A DNA stretch of 64,000 bases. Source: a virus. Below the pieces are notes generated by a model. The model did not search any database and was not told the origin of the DNA. It worked only from the letters and a program-made list of their open reading frames with translations. Of this stretch, positions 30,345 to 38,500 are shown in pieces. Position 1 is the first letter of the stretch; the number at the start of each line of letters is the position of its first letter. A program made the position numbers and the translations under genes. The stretch is from the IMG/VR virus record IMGVR_UViG_3300008116_000020, positions 1 to 64,000 of that record; one strand, written 5' to 3'.

Positions 30345-30416
30345 TGCGAATAATGGGATTCGAACCCATGACTTAGAGTTTTAGAGGCTCCTACTCTACC
30401 ACTGAGTTATATTCGC
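30345..30416 (-). tRNA. Suppressor tRNA (anticodon CTA)
   Basis: 72 nt. Acceptor GCGAATA/TATTCGC, D-stem ACTC/GAGT, T-arm ATGGG/CCCAT. The anticodon loop is CTCTAAA, so the anticodon is CTA, reading the amber codon UAG. Pair 31:39 is C:A, a mismatch. Amino-acid identity unclear. CCA not encoded. Host-type -7 element at 30429-30436. Confidence 0.83.
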
Positions 30417-30428
30417 GTATAATTTATA

Positions 30429-30436
30429 CAAATATA
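30429..30436 (-). promoter_or_regulatory. -7 element TATATTTG for the suppressor tRNA
   Basis: TATATTTG 12 nt before the tRNA 5' end on the minus strand. Confidence 0.6.
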
Positions 30437-30476
30437 TAAAAAGTAATTAAAAAGTTATAGTTTTGAACTACATTTT

Positions 30477-30487
30477 TTTAATATATA
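30477..30487 (+). promoter_or_regulatory. Late-promoter-like element
   Basis: TTTAATATATA 19 nt before the ATG at 30507. Confidence 0.5.
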
Positions 30488-30506
30488 CAATAAAAATGGT
30501 GTTCAA

Positions 30507-31199
30507 ATGACTAAAATAGAAAAACTAACAAAAGATGAATTGATTATTTTAATTGATAATTCTAAAAGTATAAAGGATTTATTATTAAAAATTGGATATA
30601 AAAACACAGGTACTTATTTATATAATATATTTTATGAAGTTTTAAAAAAATATAATATAGATAATCCGAATTTTAAACCACTACCAAGTAATTTAAAGGA
30701 TTATAAAAAATATGAACTATCTGAAATATTTGTAGAGAACTCTAGTTTTAGAAGTAGAAGTTCAATGAAAAAAAAACTTATAAAGTATGGAATATTAGAA
30801 TACGAATGTGCTAAGTGCTCTATTTCTGAGTGGCTGGGTAAATCAATCACACTTCAACTCGAGCACAAAAATGGAATCAACAATGATAATAGAATTGAAA
30901 ATTTAGAGTTATTGTGTCCAAATTGTCATAGCCAAACATCAACATTTTGTGGTAAAAATATCAAAATGGAGGAAAAGTTTTGTTTATGTGGTGAAAAAAT
31001 AGATAAGAAGAAGACAAAATGTAGGAAATGTATCTTGAATAAGATGAAGGAGACAAACTTTAATAACAGAAAAGTTAAAAATAGACCGAGCATTGAGGAA
31101 CTATCCAAATGTGTAGAGGAATATGGTTTTTTAAAAACTGGTAAGAAATATGGTGTATCTGATAATACAATAAGGAAGTGGTTAGGAATAAAAAAATAA
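30507..31199 (+). CDS. HNH homing endonuclease
   Basis: 230 aa. N-terminal HTH-like SIKDLLLKIGYKNTG, central HNH with CAKCSISEWLGKSITLQLEH, NGINNDNRIENLELLCPNCH, a second CxC/CxxC zinc site (FCLCGEKI, CRKC) and a C-terminal HTH (YGFLKTGKKYGVSDNTIRKW). Standard phage HNH layout. Plus-strand insertion among minus-strand genes. Confidence 0.92.
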   Translation: MTKIEKLTKDELIILIDNSKSIKDLLLKIGYKNTGTYLYNIFYEVLKKYNIDNPNFKPLPSNLKDYKKYELSEIFVENSSFRSRSSMKKKLIKYGILEYECAKCSISEWLGKSITLQLEHKNGINNDNRIENLELLCPNCHSQTSTFCGKNIKMEEKFCLCGEKIDKKKTKCRKCILNKMKETNFNNRKVKNRPSIEELSKCVEEYGFLKTGKKYGVSDNTIRKWLGIKK

Positions 31200-31925
31200 T
31201 TAATTTAAAATATCATCTATTCTACCATTTCTTGACCAACAAAGATTATCTTCAATTTCTCTTTCAATATCGCCATATTTAATAATACTACCAGTTGATA
31301 TCATCTCAGCAATAACATAATTTATGATATAAGCACCACCTCTTAAATCATAGTGTAAATCAAGTACAAGATAATCAACGGATTTATCATTTGGTTTAGA
31401 AACTATTGATCCAATTGAATATTTAAGTAGATTGTGTTCCACTCCATCTTTATCATATCCCCATATTTTGGAAAAGAATTCGATAGTAGCTTCTAATAAA
31501 TAAATCCAAGCAATTATAGAAGAAGCATATGCACTAAAGTTATAAGTATATCTAATATAATCAGTATTTAAAACTCTGTGTTCTGTTTGCTCAATATTAG
31601 AAATATCTTTTTCGCTAATTTTTACTTTATCATAAGTGCCATTTTTATTCATCTTTTTATTATCAAAAGATCTTACTTTTAGTTTGTCTAAAATTTCAAA
31701 AAAGAAATCAGATCTATCTTTAGCAATAGAAAATGTAAATCTAAAATCAATTATTGGATCAGGACATTTAAAATTTGACATTCCTGTCGGAGAATTGTAA
31801 CTTAGTTCGTTAATACTAAATTCTATATTAATATCAGTGGTATTAGTATATTTAGCAAACACCATTATATTATGTGGAAGTCTACCACCATTCCACTTCA
31901 TTATATCTACGTCAGTTAACTGCAT
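31200..31925 (-). CDS. Hypothetical protein with RN-RI-IL tail
   Basis: 241 aa, not recognised. Beta-rich with FRFTFSIAKDRSDFFFEIL and an aromatic central helix. Ends SRNGRIDDILN. Overlaps the next upstream gene by 10 nt. Confidence 0.75.
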   Translation of the reverse strand: MQLTDVDIMKWNGGRLPHNIMVFAKYTNTTDINIEFSINELSYNSPTGMSNFKCPDPIIDFRFTFSIAKDRSDFFFEILDKLKVRSFDNKKMNKNGTYDKVKISEKDISNIEQTEHRVLNTDYIRYTYNFSAYASSIIAWIYLLEATIEFFSKIWGYDKDGVEHNLLKYSIGSIVSKPNDKSVDYLVLDLHYDLRGGAYIINYVIAEMISTGSIIKYGDIEREIEDNLCWSRNGRIDDILN

Positions 31926-32653
31926 TTTCTTTTTCTTAAAAGGTTATTAATTTTTCTATTTCTATTCTCAACTGTTGAAATTGTTTTCTCAAACCCATCA
32001 AATTTAAAATTTGAGGTTCCGGTTCCAACTAATGTTAAATTAAATTGTCTTGATAATAATTTGAATATTCTATCATTATGACTCTCAAGTCCTCTCAATC
32101 TTTGAGAGATATAAGCAATCTTAAATAATCTCTTTCTTGTTTGTTTAGGAAGTTTATCAAGGAACATTTCTAAATTATCAATCATTTCAGATCTGTAATA
32201 ACTGGATGATAATTGCCATCTACTCATTCTGAATGTGTATTGAATATGCGAACTTGAACCCCAACCAACTGAGAAGTTTAGTTTTGAACTAATTTCAATT
32301 GAATACGTTTTTTCGTAATGAAATGCTTTTGAGTTATCGACTTTATCAGCCGAATATGTATAAGATTTAACCCAGTCATATTTATCTCTTAAATATGTTT
32401 CACCCGGTTTAATTATAGTTGTTTTATGTCTTTTGGTTTTGTTGCAATAGTCGTAACTATATCTTGGGTATTTATAAGTGACTTCCATTTCACCGGTTTT
32501 CACTAATGTTCGATTATAAAATCGATATTCATTTGCCTTAAAATCAACGAATATGGTTTTAAAGGCTTCAATTAGTATTTCTGCTAATTGTCTATTGGTA
32601 AACTTCTTAGTTTTCCAATCTAATTTTTCTACATTTGTAATCTAGTTGTTCAT
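31916..32653 (-). CDS. Hypothetical protein with in-frame amber codon 4
   Basis: 245 codons if read from the ATG at 32653: Met-Asn-Asn-TAG-Ile-Thr-Asn. After the TAG the frame stays open and protein-like (KKFTNRQLAEILIEAFKTIF) into the part that can also start at a GTG (32503) or ATG (32488). The C-terminus NRNRKINNLLRKRK resembles the tail family. Either the TAG is read by the suppressor tRNA 2 kb away, or it is a recent mutation with internal restart. Function unknown. Confidence 0.6.
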
Positions 32654-32664
32654 AATTATTTATT

Positions 32665-32790
32665 TTATTTTTTAATTCTAAATCCAGTAAACCAAAGATC
32701 GATTCTGAAAAAGAATTGACCTTTATTTTTACCAAATCCAATTCTTAACATTCTATTATCTTTGTCTAGTGGAATTTTTTCTAATTTCAT
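32665..32790 (-). CDS. Small basic protein
   Basis: 41 aa, found by reading the gap: MKLEKIPLDKDNRM, then LRIGFGKNKGQFFFRIDLWF. Compact, beta-rich, and overlaps the upstream gene by 4 nt (ATGA), which supports it as a real gene. I cannot name its function. Confidence 0.65.
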   Translation of the reverse strand: MKLEKIPLDKDNRMLRIGFGKNKGQFFFRIDLWFTGFRIKK

Positions 32791-33032
32791 CTTAATATAT
32801 TATTTATTCTTAAATCCCTAAGATCCTCTTTTGTATAAAAGTATTTATCAAAGTCTGATTTTGATAAAGCCCAATCTCTATCTTCAGTTAAGATATAACA
32901 ATAGATATGTTTACTTTCATAGTTATTTGGTTCTCGATAGTTGTACCAAACATCTTTTTTCCATCTAACATATCCCCATTTTTGTTCTTCATCACCTCTA
33001 TTAAATTTAGTTCGTTTACAAAAAACCTTCAC
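32787..33032 (-). CDS. Hypothetical protein with KEDLRD tail
   Basis: 81 aa. Ends TKEDLRDLRINNILR, nearly the same as the end of its neighbour (SKEDLRDDKIRDILK). Body aromatic and beta-rich (WGYVRWKKDVWYNYREP). Function unknown. Confidence 0.76.
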   Translation of the reverse strand: MKVFCKRTKFNRGDEEQKWGYVRWKKDVWYNYREPNNYESKHIYCYILTEDRDWALSKSDFDKYFYTKEDLRDLRINNILR

Positions 33033-33259
33033 TTTAAAATATCTCTTATTTTATCGTCTCTTAAATCTTCTTTACTACGATTATTAAGACGTTCAAAAGA
33101 TTTATTTGATATGTATAAGAATGATAGAAATATGATAATGTTTATCCAAACAAATGTTTTATTATTTGCTAACCATTGTGGTATAATAAATGGCATAACA
33201 AATATTTTAAAAATACTAACAAATCCTAAATAGATTGAGTATCTATCATATCTTCTCAT
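33029..33259 (-). CDS. Small membrane protein with KEDLRD tail
   Basis: 76 aa. Two hydrophobic segments (YLGFVSIFKIFVMPFIIPQW and FVWINIIIFLSFLYI) followed by a charged end with SKEDLRDDKIRDILK. The tail would be cytoplasmic if both termini face inside. Coupled by overlap on both sides. Confidence 0.76.
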   Translation of the reverse strand: MRRYDRYSIYLGFVSIFKIFVMPFIIPQWLANNKTFVWINIIIFLSFLYISNKSFERLNNRSKEDLRDDKIRDILK

Positions 33260-33435
33260 TTCCTTTTAAATTTTTTATTAACTATTTCAAATGGAATAGA
33301 TTTTATCTTATCACCAAGACTTAGAGTTACCATAATATGTAATTGTTCATTATCAACTACTAAAACTTGATACTCAATATCTTTTTCAAAAAGATCAAAA
33401 TCTTCTTTACATATCAAAATATCACCTTTTTTCAT
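33256..33435 (-). CDS. Small beta-rich protein
   Basis: 59 aa, found by reading the gap: starts MKKGDILICKEDFDLFEKD and has YQVLVVDNEQLHIMV. Looks like a small SH3-like barrel similar in plan to the KVGDE proteins at 1689 and 2452. Stop overlaps the next ATG. Confidence 0.65.
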   Translation of the reverse strand: MKKGDILICKEDFDLFEKDIEYQVLVVDNEQLHIMVTLSLGDKIKSIPFEIVNKKFKRK

Positions 33436-33520
33436 AGGTTTTTTATGATTTTATATAATAAATGTTTAAAAAATAACCAGATTTTTTTAAATAGGTGTAG
33501 ATTTATTTTATATATAAAAT

Positions 33521-34240
33521 ATGAATAAGTTAGATAAAAAGATTTGTAAAGTATGTAATATTGAGAAAGATCTATCTTCTTTTGTTAAATGGAAAAGAAC
33601 ATGTAGAAAGTGTGATATTGAAAATAATAAAAAATGGAAAGAAAAAAATAGAAAAATTATAAAGAGTAATTGTATAGACTGTAATATTGAATATGAGACT
33701 GTTATTTATTCAACAGAAATTCCTAATATTAGATGCAGGAAATGTAGTATAAGAAGTAAAAAAGTTATTTTAACAAATAAGACATGTAAGATTTGTGAGA
33801 TAAATAAAAGTATAGATGATTTTTATAGAGGAAATATTTGTAAGAAATGTTTATTCAAAAAAAGAAATGAGAGATATTATCAGAGATTAAAAGAAGATTT
33901 TCTTTTTAGAATAAAACATAACCTGAAAGTAAGTTTTAAAAAAAATATTAAAAGTTTCAACACTAAAAAAGACTCAAAAATGATAGAAATAATAGGATGT
34001 TCGATCGATGATTTAAAAATACATATAGAGTCTAAATTTGAAGATTGGATGAATTGGGAAAACTATGGTAAATATAACGGTAAATTAAATTATGGATGGG
34101 ATATAGATCACATAATACCAATATCATCATCAAATGATAGTGATGAATTGAAAAAACTATATAATTATACAAACTTACAACCTCTTTGTAGTAAAGTAAA
34201 TAGAGATATTAAAAAAGATAAAATAAATTATGAAAATTAA
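33521..34240 (+). CDS. HNH homing endonuclease
   Basis: 239 aa. Two or three zinc fingers (CKVCNIEKDLSSF with CRKC; CIDC/CRKC; CKICEINKSIDDFY with CKKC), then IIGCSIDDLKIHIESKF and the HNH core DIDHIIPISSSN, YTNLQPLCSKVN. Close paralogue of the 14751 and 54890 genes. A TTATATATA element precedes the start. Its 3' end overlaps the next gene by 11 nt. Confidence 0.88.
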   Translation: MNKLDKKICKVCNIEKDLSSFVKWKRTCRKCDIENNKKWKEKNRKIIKSNCIDCNIEYETVIYSTEIPNIRCRKCSIRSKKVILTNKTCKICEINKSIDDFYRGNICKKCLFKKRNERYYQRLKEDFLFRIKHNLKVSFKKNIKSFNTKKDSKMIEIIGCSIDDLKIHIESKFEDWMNWENYGKYNGKLNYGWDIDHIIPISSSNDSDELKKLYNYTNLQPLCSKVNRDIKKDKINYEN

Positions 34241-35165
34241 ACATAAACTACTAACTGATTATCAATATATGAGTGTTGATAAAAAGATATTTGTTCTAAA
34301 AGCTGGTACGGTCTTAGAAAATTATAACTACAATATAAAAGGAGATTTTATTTATATAGATAAAGATATTGTTGAAGCTAATCCTGAAATATTCTCTTTA
34401 ATTGATTGGAAGTTTGAATTGATGGCTTTTATGAAAGTTAATAAACTTCCACAACCAGCTCAGTTAGGAAAAAAGTTAATTCCTTTTATAGAAGAGATGG
34501 TTTTATCTTCGGTTAGTCAACAAACTGGTGTTAAGATTGATGAATCTAAGATAAGAGAATTAGAAGAAAAAGAAACCGAACTATTCTCACAAGAACAAAA
34601 CATTCAGAGAGAGAAAGTTTCTTTAGGAACTAGAGAAAGAATTATCAAAGATAAAGAAGATGATTTGGAAGCTAGGTTAAAAAGACTTGAGAAAAAAGAA
34701 AATGATTTTAAATCTGAGTTAGCTCAATTCGAAAAAAGAGAAGATGAATTAAGAGAAAGAAATAGAGAGTTAATTGATAAAAAAATTGATTTAGATGATA
34801 AGCTACAAGATCTAAATGAAAGAGAAAGAAACTTAGATTTAAACGCTTTGAAATCATCTGAACAAATTGACATCAAATATGCGGAATTACAAGCAAAAAT
34901 GGATAGTGATTTAAAAGATCTTTCTAATAAAGAAAAAGAATTAGAGTTAAAATTAAAAGAATTATCTAAAAGAGAATCTGAAATAGAAAAAAGAGAAGAA
35001 GAAATCTCAGATAAAATAAATGAGATAAACGATTTTGATAATCTAAAAAAAGAGTTTGACTTATATAAGGAAGAAGTATTTAAACTAGATCAAGAAATAA
35101 AAGAATGGGAGAGTTTAAATGTTAAACTTCAAAGAATAAATCTTCCACCATCAGCAATACTTTAA
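34230..35165 (+). CDS. Long coiled-coil protein
   Basis: 311 aa. Residues about 105-290 are an uninterrupted charged coiled coil (REREIIKDKEDDLEAR-type heptads with many EKRE and LKEL units). The N-terminal 90 residues are globular. A structural or scaffolding role is possible but unsupported. Followed by a terminator. Confidence 0.8.
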   Translation: MKIKHKLLTDYQYMSVDKKIFVLKAGTVLENYNYNIKGDFIYIDKDIVEANPEIFSLIDWKFELMAFMKVNKLPQPAQLGKKLIPFIEEMVLSSVSQQTGVKIDESKIRELEEKETELFSQEQNIQREKVSLGTRERIIKDKEDDLEARLKRLEKKENDFKSELAQFEKREDELRERNRELIDKKIDLDDKLQDLNERERNLDLNALKSSEQIDIKYAELQAKMDSDLKDLSNKEKELELKLKELSKRESEIEKREEEISDKINEINDFDNLKKEFDLYKEEVFKLDQEIKEWESLNVKLQRINLPPSAIL

Positions 35166-35170
35166 TTTAA

Positions 35171-35199
35171 AAATCCATCTTTTTAAGATGGATTTTTTT
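35171..35199 (+). terminator. Intrinsic terminator
   Basis: AAATCCATCTT/AAGATGGATTT hairpin with a T-run, after the coiled-coil gene. Confidence 0.87.
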
Positions 35200-35210
35200 A
35201 TATATAGTTT

Positions 35211-35951
35211 ATGAAAGAGTTAAAAAACCTTTATAGCTATTTGAAAAAATCAGATAAAAAGATTTTATTCCTAACAACTTCTAATCGTTGGTCAGGACAA
35301 AATGAATTACCTAAATCAACAATAATTGCTAATGAATTAGCATCTCAATTAAAATCTGTTGAAATTATAAACGTTTCTAAATTAAAAATATTTCCTTGTG
35401 AAGGAAATGTATCAACACACTCTGGTAATACTTGTGGTATTAAAGAAGCTCTTTTAAAAGACAGTAAAAAAGATCCTAATAAATTTATTAGATGTTGGGC
35501 CTCTATCAATAACCCAACAGATGAAATGTGGAAAGTGGCAAACGCTATTCATGATGCTGATATAATCATTTTCTTTGGTTCTATTAGATGGGGTAAAATG
35601 AACGCTATCTATACACAGTTGATAGAAAGACTAACTTGGTTAGAAAATAGATGGACTACGTTAGGTGAAACAAATATTTTAAAAGATAAAGAAGCTGGTG
35701 TTATTGCGGTTGGTCAAAACTGGAATGGTAAAGAATCTGTAAAACTAGAAAAAGAGGTCTTGAAATTTTTTGGTTTCAAAACCCCTGATGTATTAAGTTT
35801 TAATTGGCAATACTTAAATGATGCTAAAGATGAATCTAAAAAAGGTTATAAGGATGCTTATAAAACCTTTATGAAAGATTTCAACTTTGTGCAAACATTA
35901 AAAGAAGGTATTAGAAAATTCAAGGATTTTATAAGTCATGTAACATCATGA
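35211..35951 (+). CDS. Flavodoxin-fold NADPH-dependent FMN reductase-like protein
   Basis: 246 aa. KILFLTTSNRWSG and PKSTIIANELASQL form the flavin phosphate-binding region. FPCEGNVSTHSGNTCG, ADIIIFFGSIRWGKMNA and VIAVGQNWNGKES follow as in the family of NAD(P)H-FMN oxidoreductases. Likely reduces flavin or quinone, perhaps supporting ribonucleotide reduction; that link is inference. Element TTTATATATA lies just before the ATG. Confidence 0.84.
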   Translation: MKELKNLYSYLKKSDKKILFLTTSNRWSGQNELPKSTIIANELASQLKSVEIINVSKLKIFPCEGNVSTHSGNTCGIKEALLKDSKKDPNKFIRCWASINNPTDEMWKVANAIHDADIIIFFGSIRWGKMNAIYTQLIERLTWLENRWTTLGETNILKDKEAGVIAVGQNWNGKESVKLEKEVLKFFGFKTPDVLSFNWQYLNDAKDESKKGYKDAYKTFMKDFNFVQTLKEGIRKFKDFISHVTS

Positions 35952-35956
35952 TATAA

Positions 35957-36595
35957 TTAACATAAATAATCTCTTAATTTAATAAAAGGTATTATTGTAT
36001 CTTCTTTTATATTTTTCTTTTCATAAACATCTAAATCTATCTCATACATATCTAATTCTTCTTCTGGAAGATTTATTAGTTTATTAGTTATACCATCTTC
36101 AATTGTTAGAAATGCTTTTAATGCTAATTGTCCTGGTTTTTTTGGTTGACCAGAAGACCAATTCTTATCAGTTGATATCTCGATAGATGCTTCTGATAAT
36201 GTTATAGCAGTCTTTCTTTGTCTATCAAAGTATTTTGAAATTTCCGGTTCACAAGGTGTTGAATTCAATAATAATTCACGTAGCTTTAGGTGTCTCCAAA
36301 CAGTATAATAATTTATACTTATAACACCTTTCTTCTCACTTATCCATTTCATATCAGATATGCGTTTTTTCGCATATTTTACATAGTAAACGGCATATTT
36401 AACTCTGGCTTTTTCAATTTTATCCCAGTCTAACTGACTAGCTTCTTCGTATGAAATACCATCTTTATCAAGAACTTTAGCAATATTTTTACTTCTTTCT
36501 CTTAATTCTTTAACAACACTGAATATAGTTGATCCAGTAGAAAAAGCTGTTTCAATTTTTCTATCAATCATACTTTCAATTTGCTCTTTTCTCAT
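35957..36595 (-). CDS. Hypothetical protein
   Basis: 212 aa, helical N-terminal half (RVKYAVYYVKYAKKRISDMK). Not recognised. Convergent with the reductase gene. Confidence 0.74.
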   Translation of the reverse strand: MRKEQIESMIDRKIETAFSTGSTIFSVVKELRERSKNIAKVLDKDGISYEEASQLDWDKIEKARVKYAVYYVKYAKKRISDMKWISEKKGVISINYYTVWRHLKLRELLLNSTPCEPEISKYFDRQRKTAITLSEASIEISTDKNWSSGQPKKPGQLALKAFLTIEDGITNKLINLPEEELDMYEIDLDVYEKKNIKEDTIIPFIKLRDYLC

Positions 36596-36630
36596 ATGCC
36601 TATTAATTTTTCATAAAGTTAAAAAATTAT

Positions 36631-36641
36631 TTTAATATATA
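36631..36641 (+). promoter_or_regulatory. Late-promoter-like element
   Basis: TTTAATATATA 5 nt before the ATG at 36647. Confidence 0.6.
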
Positions 36642-36646
36642 CAAAT

Positions 36647-36982
36647 ATGAAAACAATTAAAACATTTGAAGGTTTTTTTGATTTTTTCAAAAATGAAAAA
36701 TCCGATTATAATGAAATTTTATTAGGAGATAATAAAATTTATAAAGTTAAAAAAGGTGATAAATTAGTATTTATGGAACATTATAAGAATTATCTTCTGA
36801 AAAAAGATCCTTCTTTAAGTGATAAAATAAACTTAGATGATCCAGTAACTTTTATACAAATTGAGTCTTCTCATTTAATTCGACCAAATTTGATAGTTCA
36901 AACCATAGATGGTGTTGATTGGGTATTTGGTTCCGATGCTTTTATGTTAGATAAAAATATTAACAATGATGAAAACAATTAA
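36647..36982 (+). CDS. N-tagged protein (MKTIKTFE/GFFDFF type)
   Basis: 111 aa. First of a pair whose first 17 residues are nearly identical to the next gene (KTIKTFEGFFDFFK). The body looks like a small barrel (KIYKVKKGDKLVFME). Overlaps the next gene by 14 nt. Confidence 0.77.
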   Translation: MKTIKTFEGFFDFFKNEKSDYNEILLGDNKIYKVKKGDKLVFMEHYKNYLLKKDPSLSDKINLDDPVTFIQIESSHLIRPNLIVQTIDGVDWVFGSDAFMLDKNINNDENN

Positions 36983-37505
36983 AACATACGAAGGTTTTTT
37001 TGACTTTTTCAAAAAGAAAAGATCTGAGGATGATAAAATCGTAATGGATTATATCAAAAGATTAGAACGCCTAAAAAGTTATTTAGAAAAAGGTGGAGTT
37101 GCTCCTTATGATATAACAATTAATCTTAACGGTACTGAACCAGGTGAACAATATTTTACAAGATATAGATTCCAATTTGATGATAGTCCTATAAGAATTG
37201 TTAAAGCTGAGGCTGATAGAAAATATAGACGAGGTTGGAGTGAAGAAATTCAAAAACAATTTATTAACGATGATGGTGCGGTTAAGAAAAACAACAATGT
37301 ATTTTATCAACTTTATATTGAGAATGCTGACGAATCGGTTAGAGCTGATGTTGATCTTTTAGAAGAAATGCATGAGCTATCTGAATGGTGTTTTAAACAA
37401 AACAAAGAAAATAAAAGAATTAAAAAAATCAGAGGTAATATGAATCCAGCAGCTGATTTATTAGATGATGATGTTTGGGGTAATACACCTTTAGATAAGA
37501 GATAA
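36969..37505 (+). CDS. N-tagged protein (MKTIKTYE/GFFDFF type)
   Basis: 178 aa from the second of two adjacent ATGs, chosen because the tag begins MK. The same N-terminus as 36647, but the body is unrelated (YFTRYRFQFDDSPIRIVKAE). It shows that the tag is carried by different proteins. Confidence 0.77.
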   Translation: MKTIKTYEGFFDFFKKKRSEDDKIVMDYIKRLERLKSYLEKGGVAPYDITINLNGTEPGEQYFTRYRFQFDDSPIRIVKAEADRKYRRGWSEEIQKQFINDDGAVKKNNNVFYQLYIENADESVRADVDLLEEMHELSEWCFKQNKENKRIKKIRGNMNPAADLLDDDVWGNTPLDKR

Positions 37506-37506
37506 A

Positions 37507-37869
37507 CTAAATTAGTAAATCTCTTATCAATTTATCTCTCCTTTTGGAAATATATCTACCATACCATTCATCATCTTCAAATTTTATAGTTGATTTTAAT
37601 GTTAAGTTTATTTTATCTCCCTCAATCTCAATTTCTTTTGAATATATTTTATAAAATATTCTTTTCATTTTTATACCAAATCTACTTGAAATTTGACTAT
37701 AATCAAATCTATCAGATTGACTCCAGCGAAAATCACAATCCGGATCAAATTTTTTAGTCAATCGAATTAAAATTTCTACATCATCAATAAATATATCCTT
37801 ATAAAATATAGGAACTTTATATTTAATATGATAAGTCTTATAACTAACTTTATTTACTATCAACTCCAC
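37507..37869 (-). CDS. Hypothetical protein with RRD-L tail
   Basis: 120 aa, beta-rich, unassigned. Ends SKRRDKLIRDLLI. Its start overlaps the end of the nucleotidyltransferase gene by 20 nt. Confidence 0.75.
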   Translation of the reverse strand: MELIVNKVSYKTYHIKYKVPIFYKDIFIDDVEILIRLTKKFDPDCDFRWSQSDRFDYSQISSRFGIKMKRIFYKIYSKEIEIEGDKINLTLKSTIKFEDDEWYGRYISKRRDKLIRDLLI

Positions 37870-38500
37870 TATCTATAGCACTTATTCTTGTTATTATATT
37901 CCACAAATCATTTATGTGTTTTCTATAAATGTCCTTTTCAACAGGTCTTTGGTTTTCATCATACTTCTCGGCTAATTCTAACTTATGATGTATGATATCT
38001 AAGAAGTTATGAACTTTACAACCATTATGTATTGTATAATTTATCTTTTCATCAGTTCCAATCAAGTCATAATCACAACTAAAACTATAACCTTTATAAA
38101 CGCCATATGAATCATAACCTCTATAATTACCAGTATTTACATTTATTGATAAAAAGTTTTTTTCATATACAACTTTATTTAAATTAAAAACACCACAAAA
38201 CGAAATAAAGTTATCTCTACCTATAATAAAATCAAGATCATCCGGAACTCGACTAAATATATTTTGCCCTTTATATCTATAAGCCCTCAAAGCACTTGAA
38301 CCAGTTAAAATAGAGTCCAGTTTCAATAAAGTATTTAAATATTTTGCTCTCTTTGGATAAAATAATTTTTCAAAGAAATTATTGAAGTGACTAAATGGTA
38401 AATCACTTAATGTTATATTATTATTGTTCTCTAATATTAACTTAAATTTAAGATCTCTTAAATAAGTTTTAACATCATTTAGTTTTTGTAAATCGCTCAT
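37850..38500 (-). CDS. Nucleotidyltransferase-like protein (AbiEii/MNT type)
   Basis: 216 aa from the ATG at 38500. ILTGSSALRAYRY gives the GS motif and, about 12 residues later, PDDLDFII gives the DxD-type metal ligands of the polymerase-beta nucleotidyltransferase fold. Similar proteins act as antitoxin-modifying or tRNA-modifying toxins in AbiE and MenA/T systems. No obvious cognate antitoxin is adjacent, so its role is open. Overlaps the rhomboid gene by 26 nt. Confidence 0.72.
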   Translation of the reverse strand: MSDLQKLNDVKTYLRDLKFKLILENNNNITLSDLPFSHFNNFFEKLFYPKRAKYLNTLLKLDSILTGSSALRAYRYKGQNIFSRVPDDLDFIIGRDNFISFCGVFNLNKVVYEKNFLSINVNTGNYRGYDSYGVYKGYSFSCDYDLIGTDEKINYTIHNGCKVHNFLDIIHHKLELAEKYDENQRPVEKDIYRKHINDLWNIITRISAIDSGVDSK

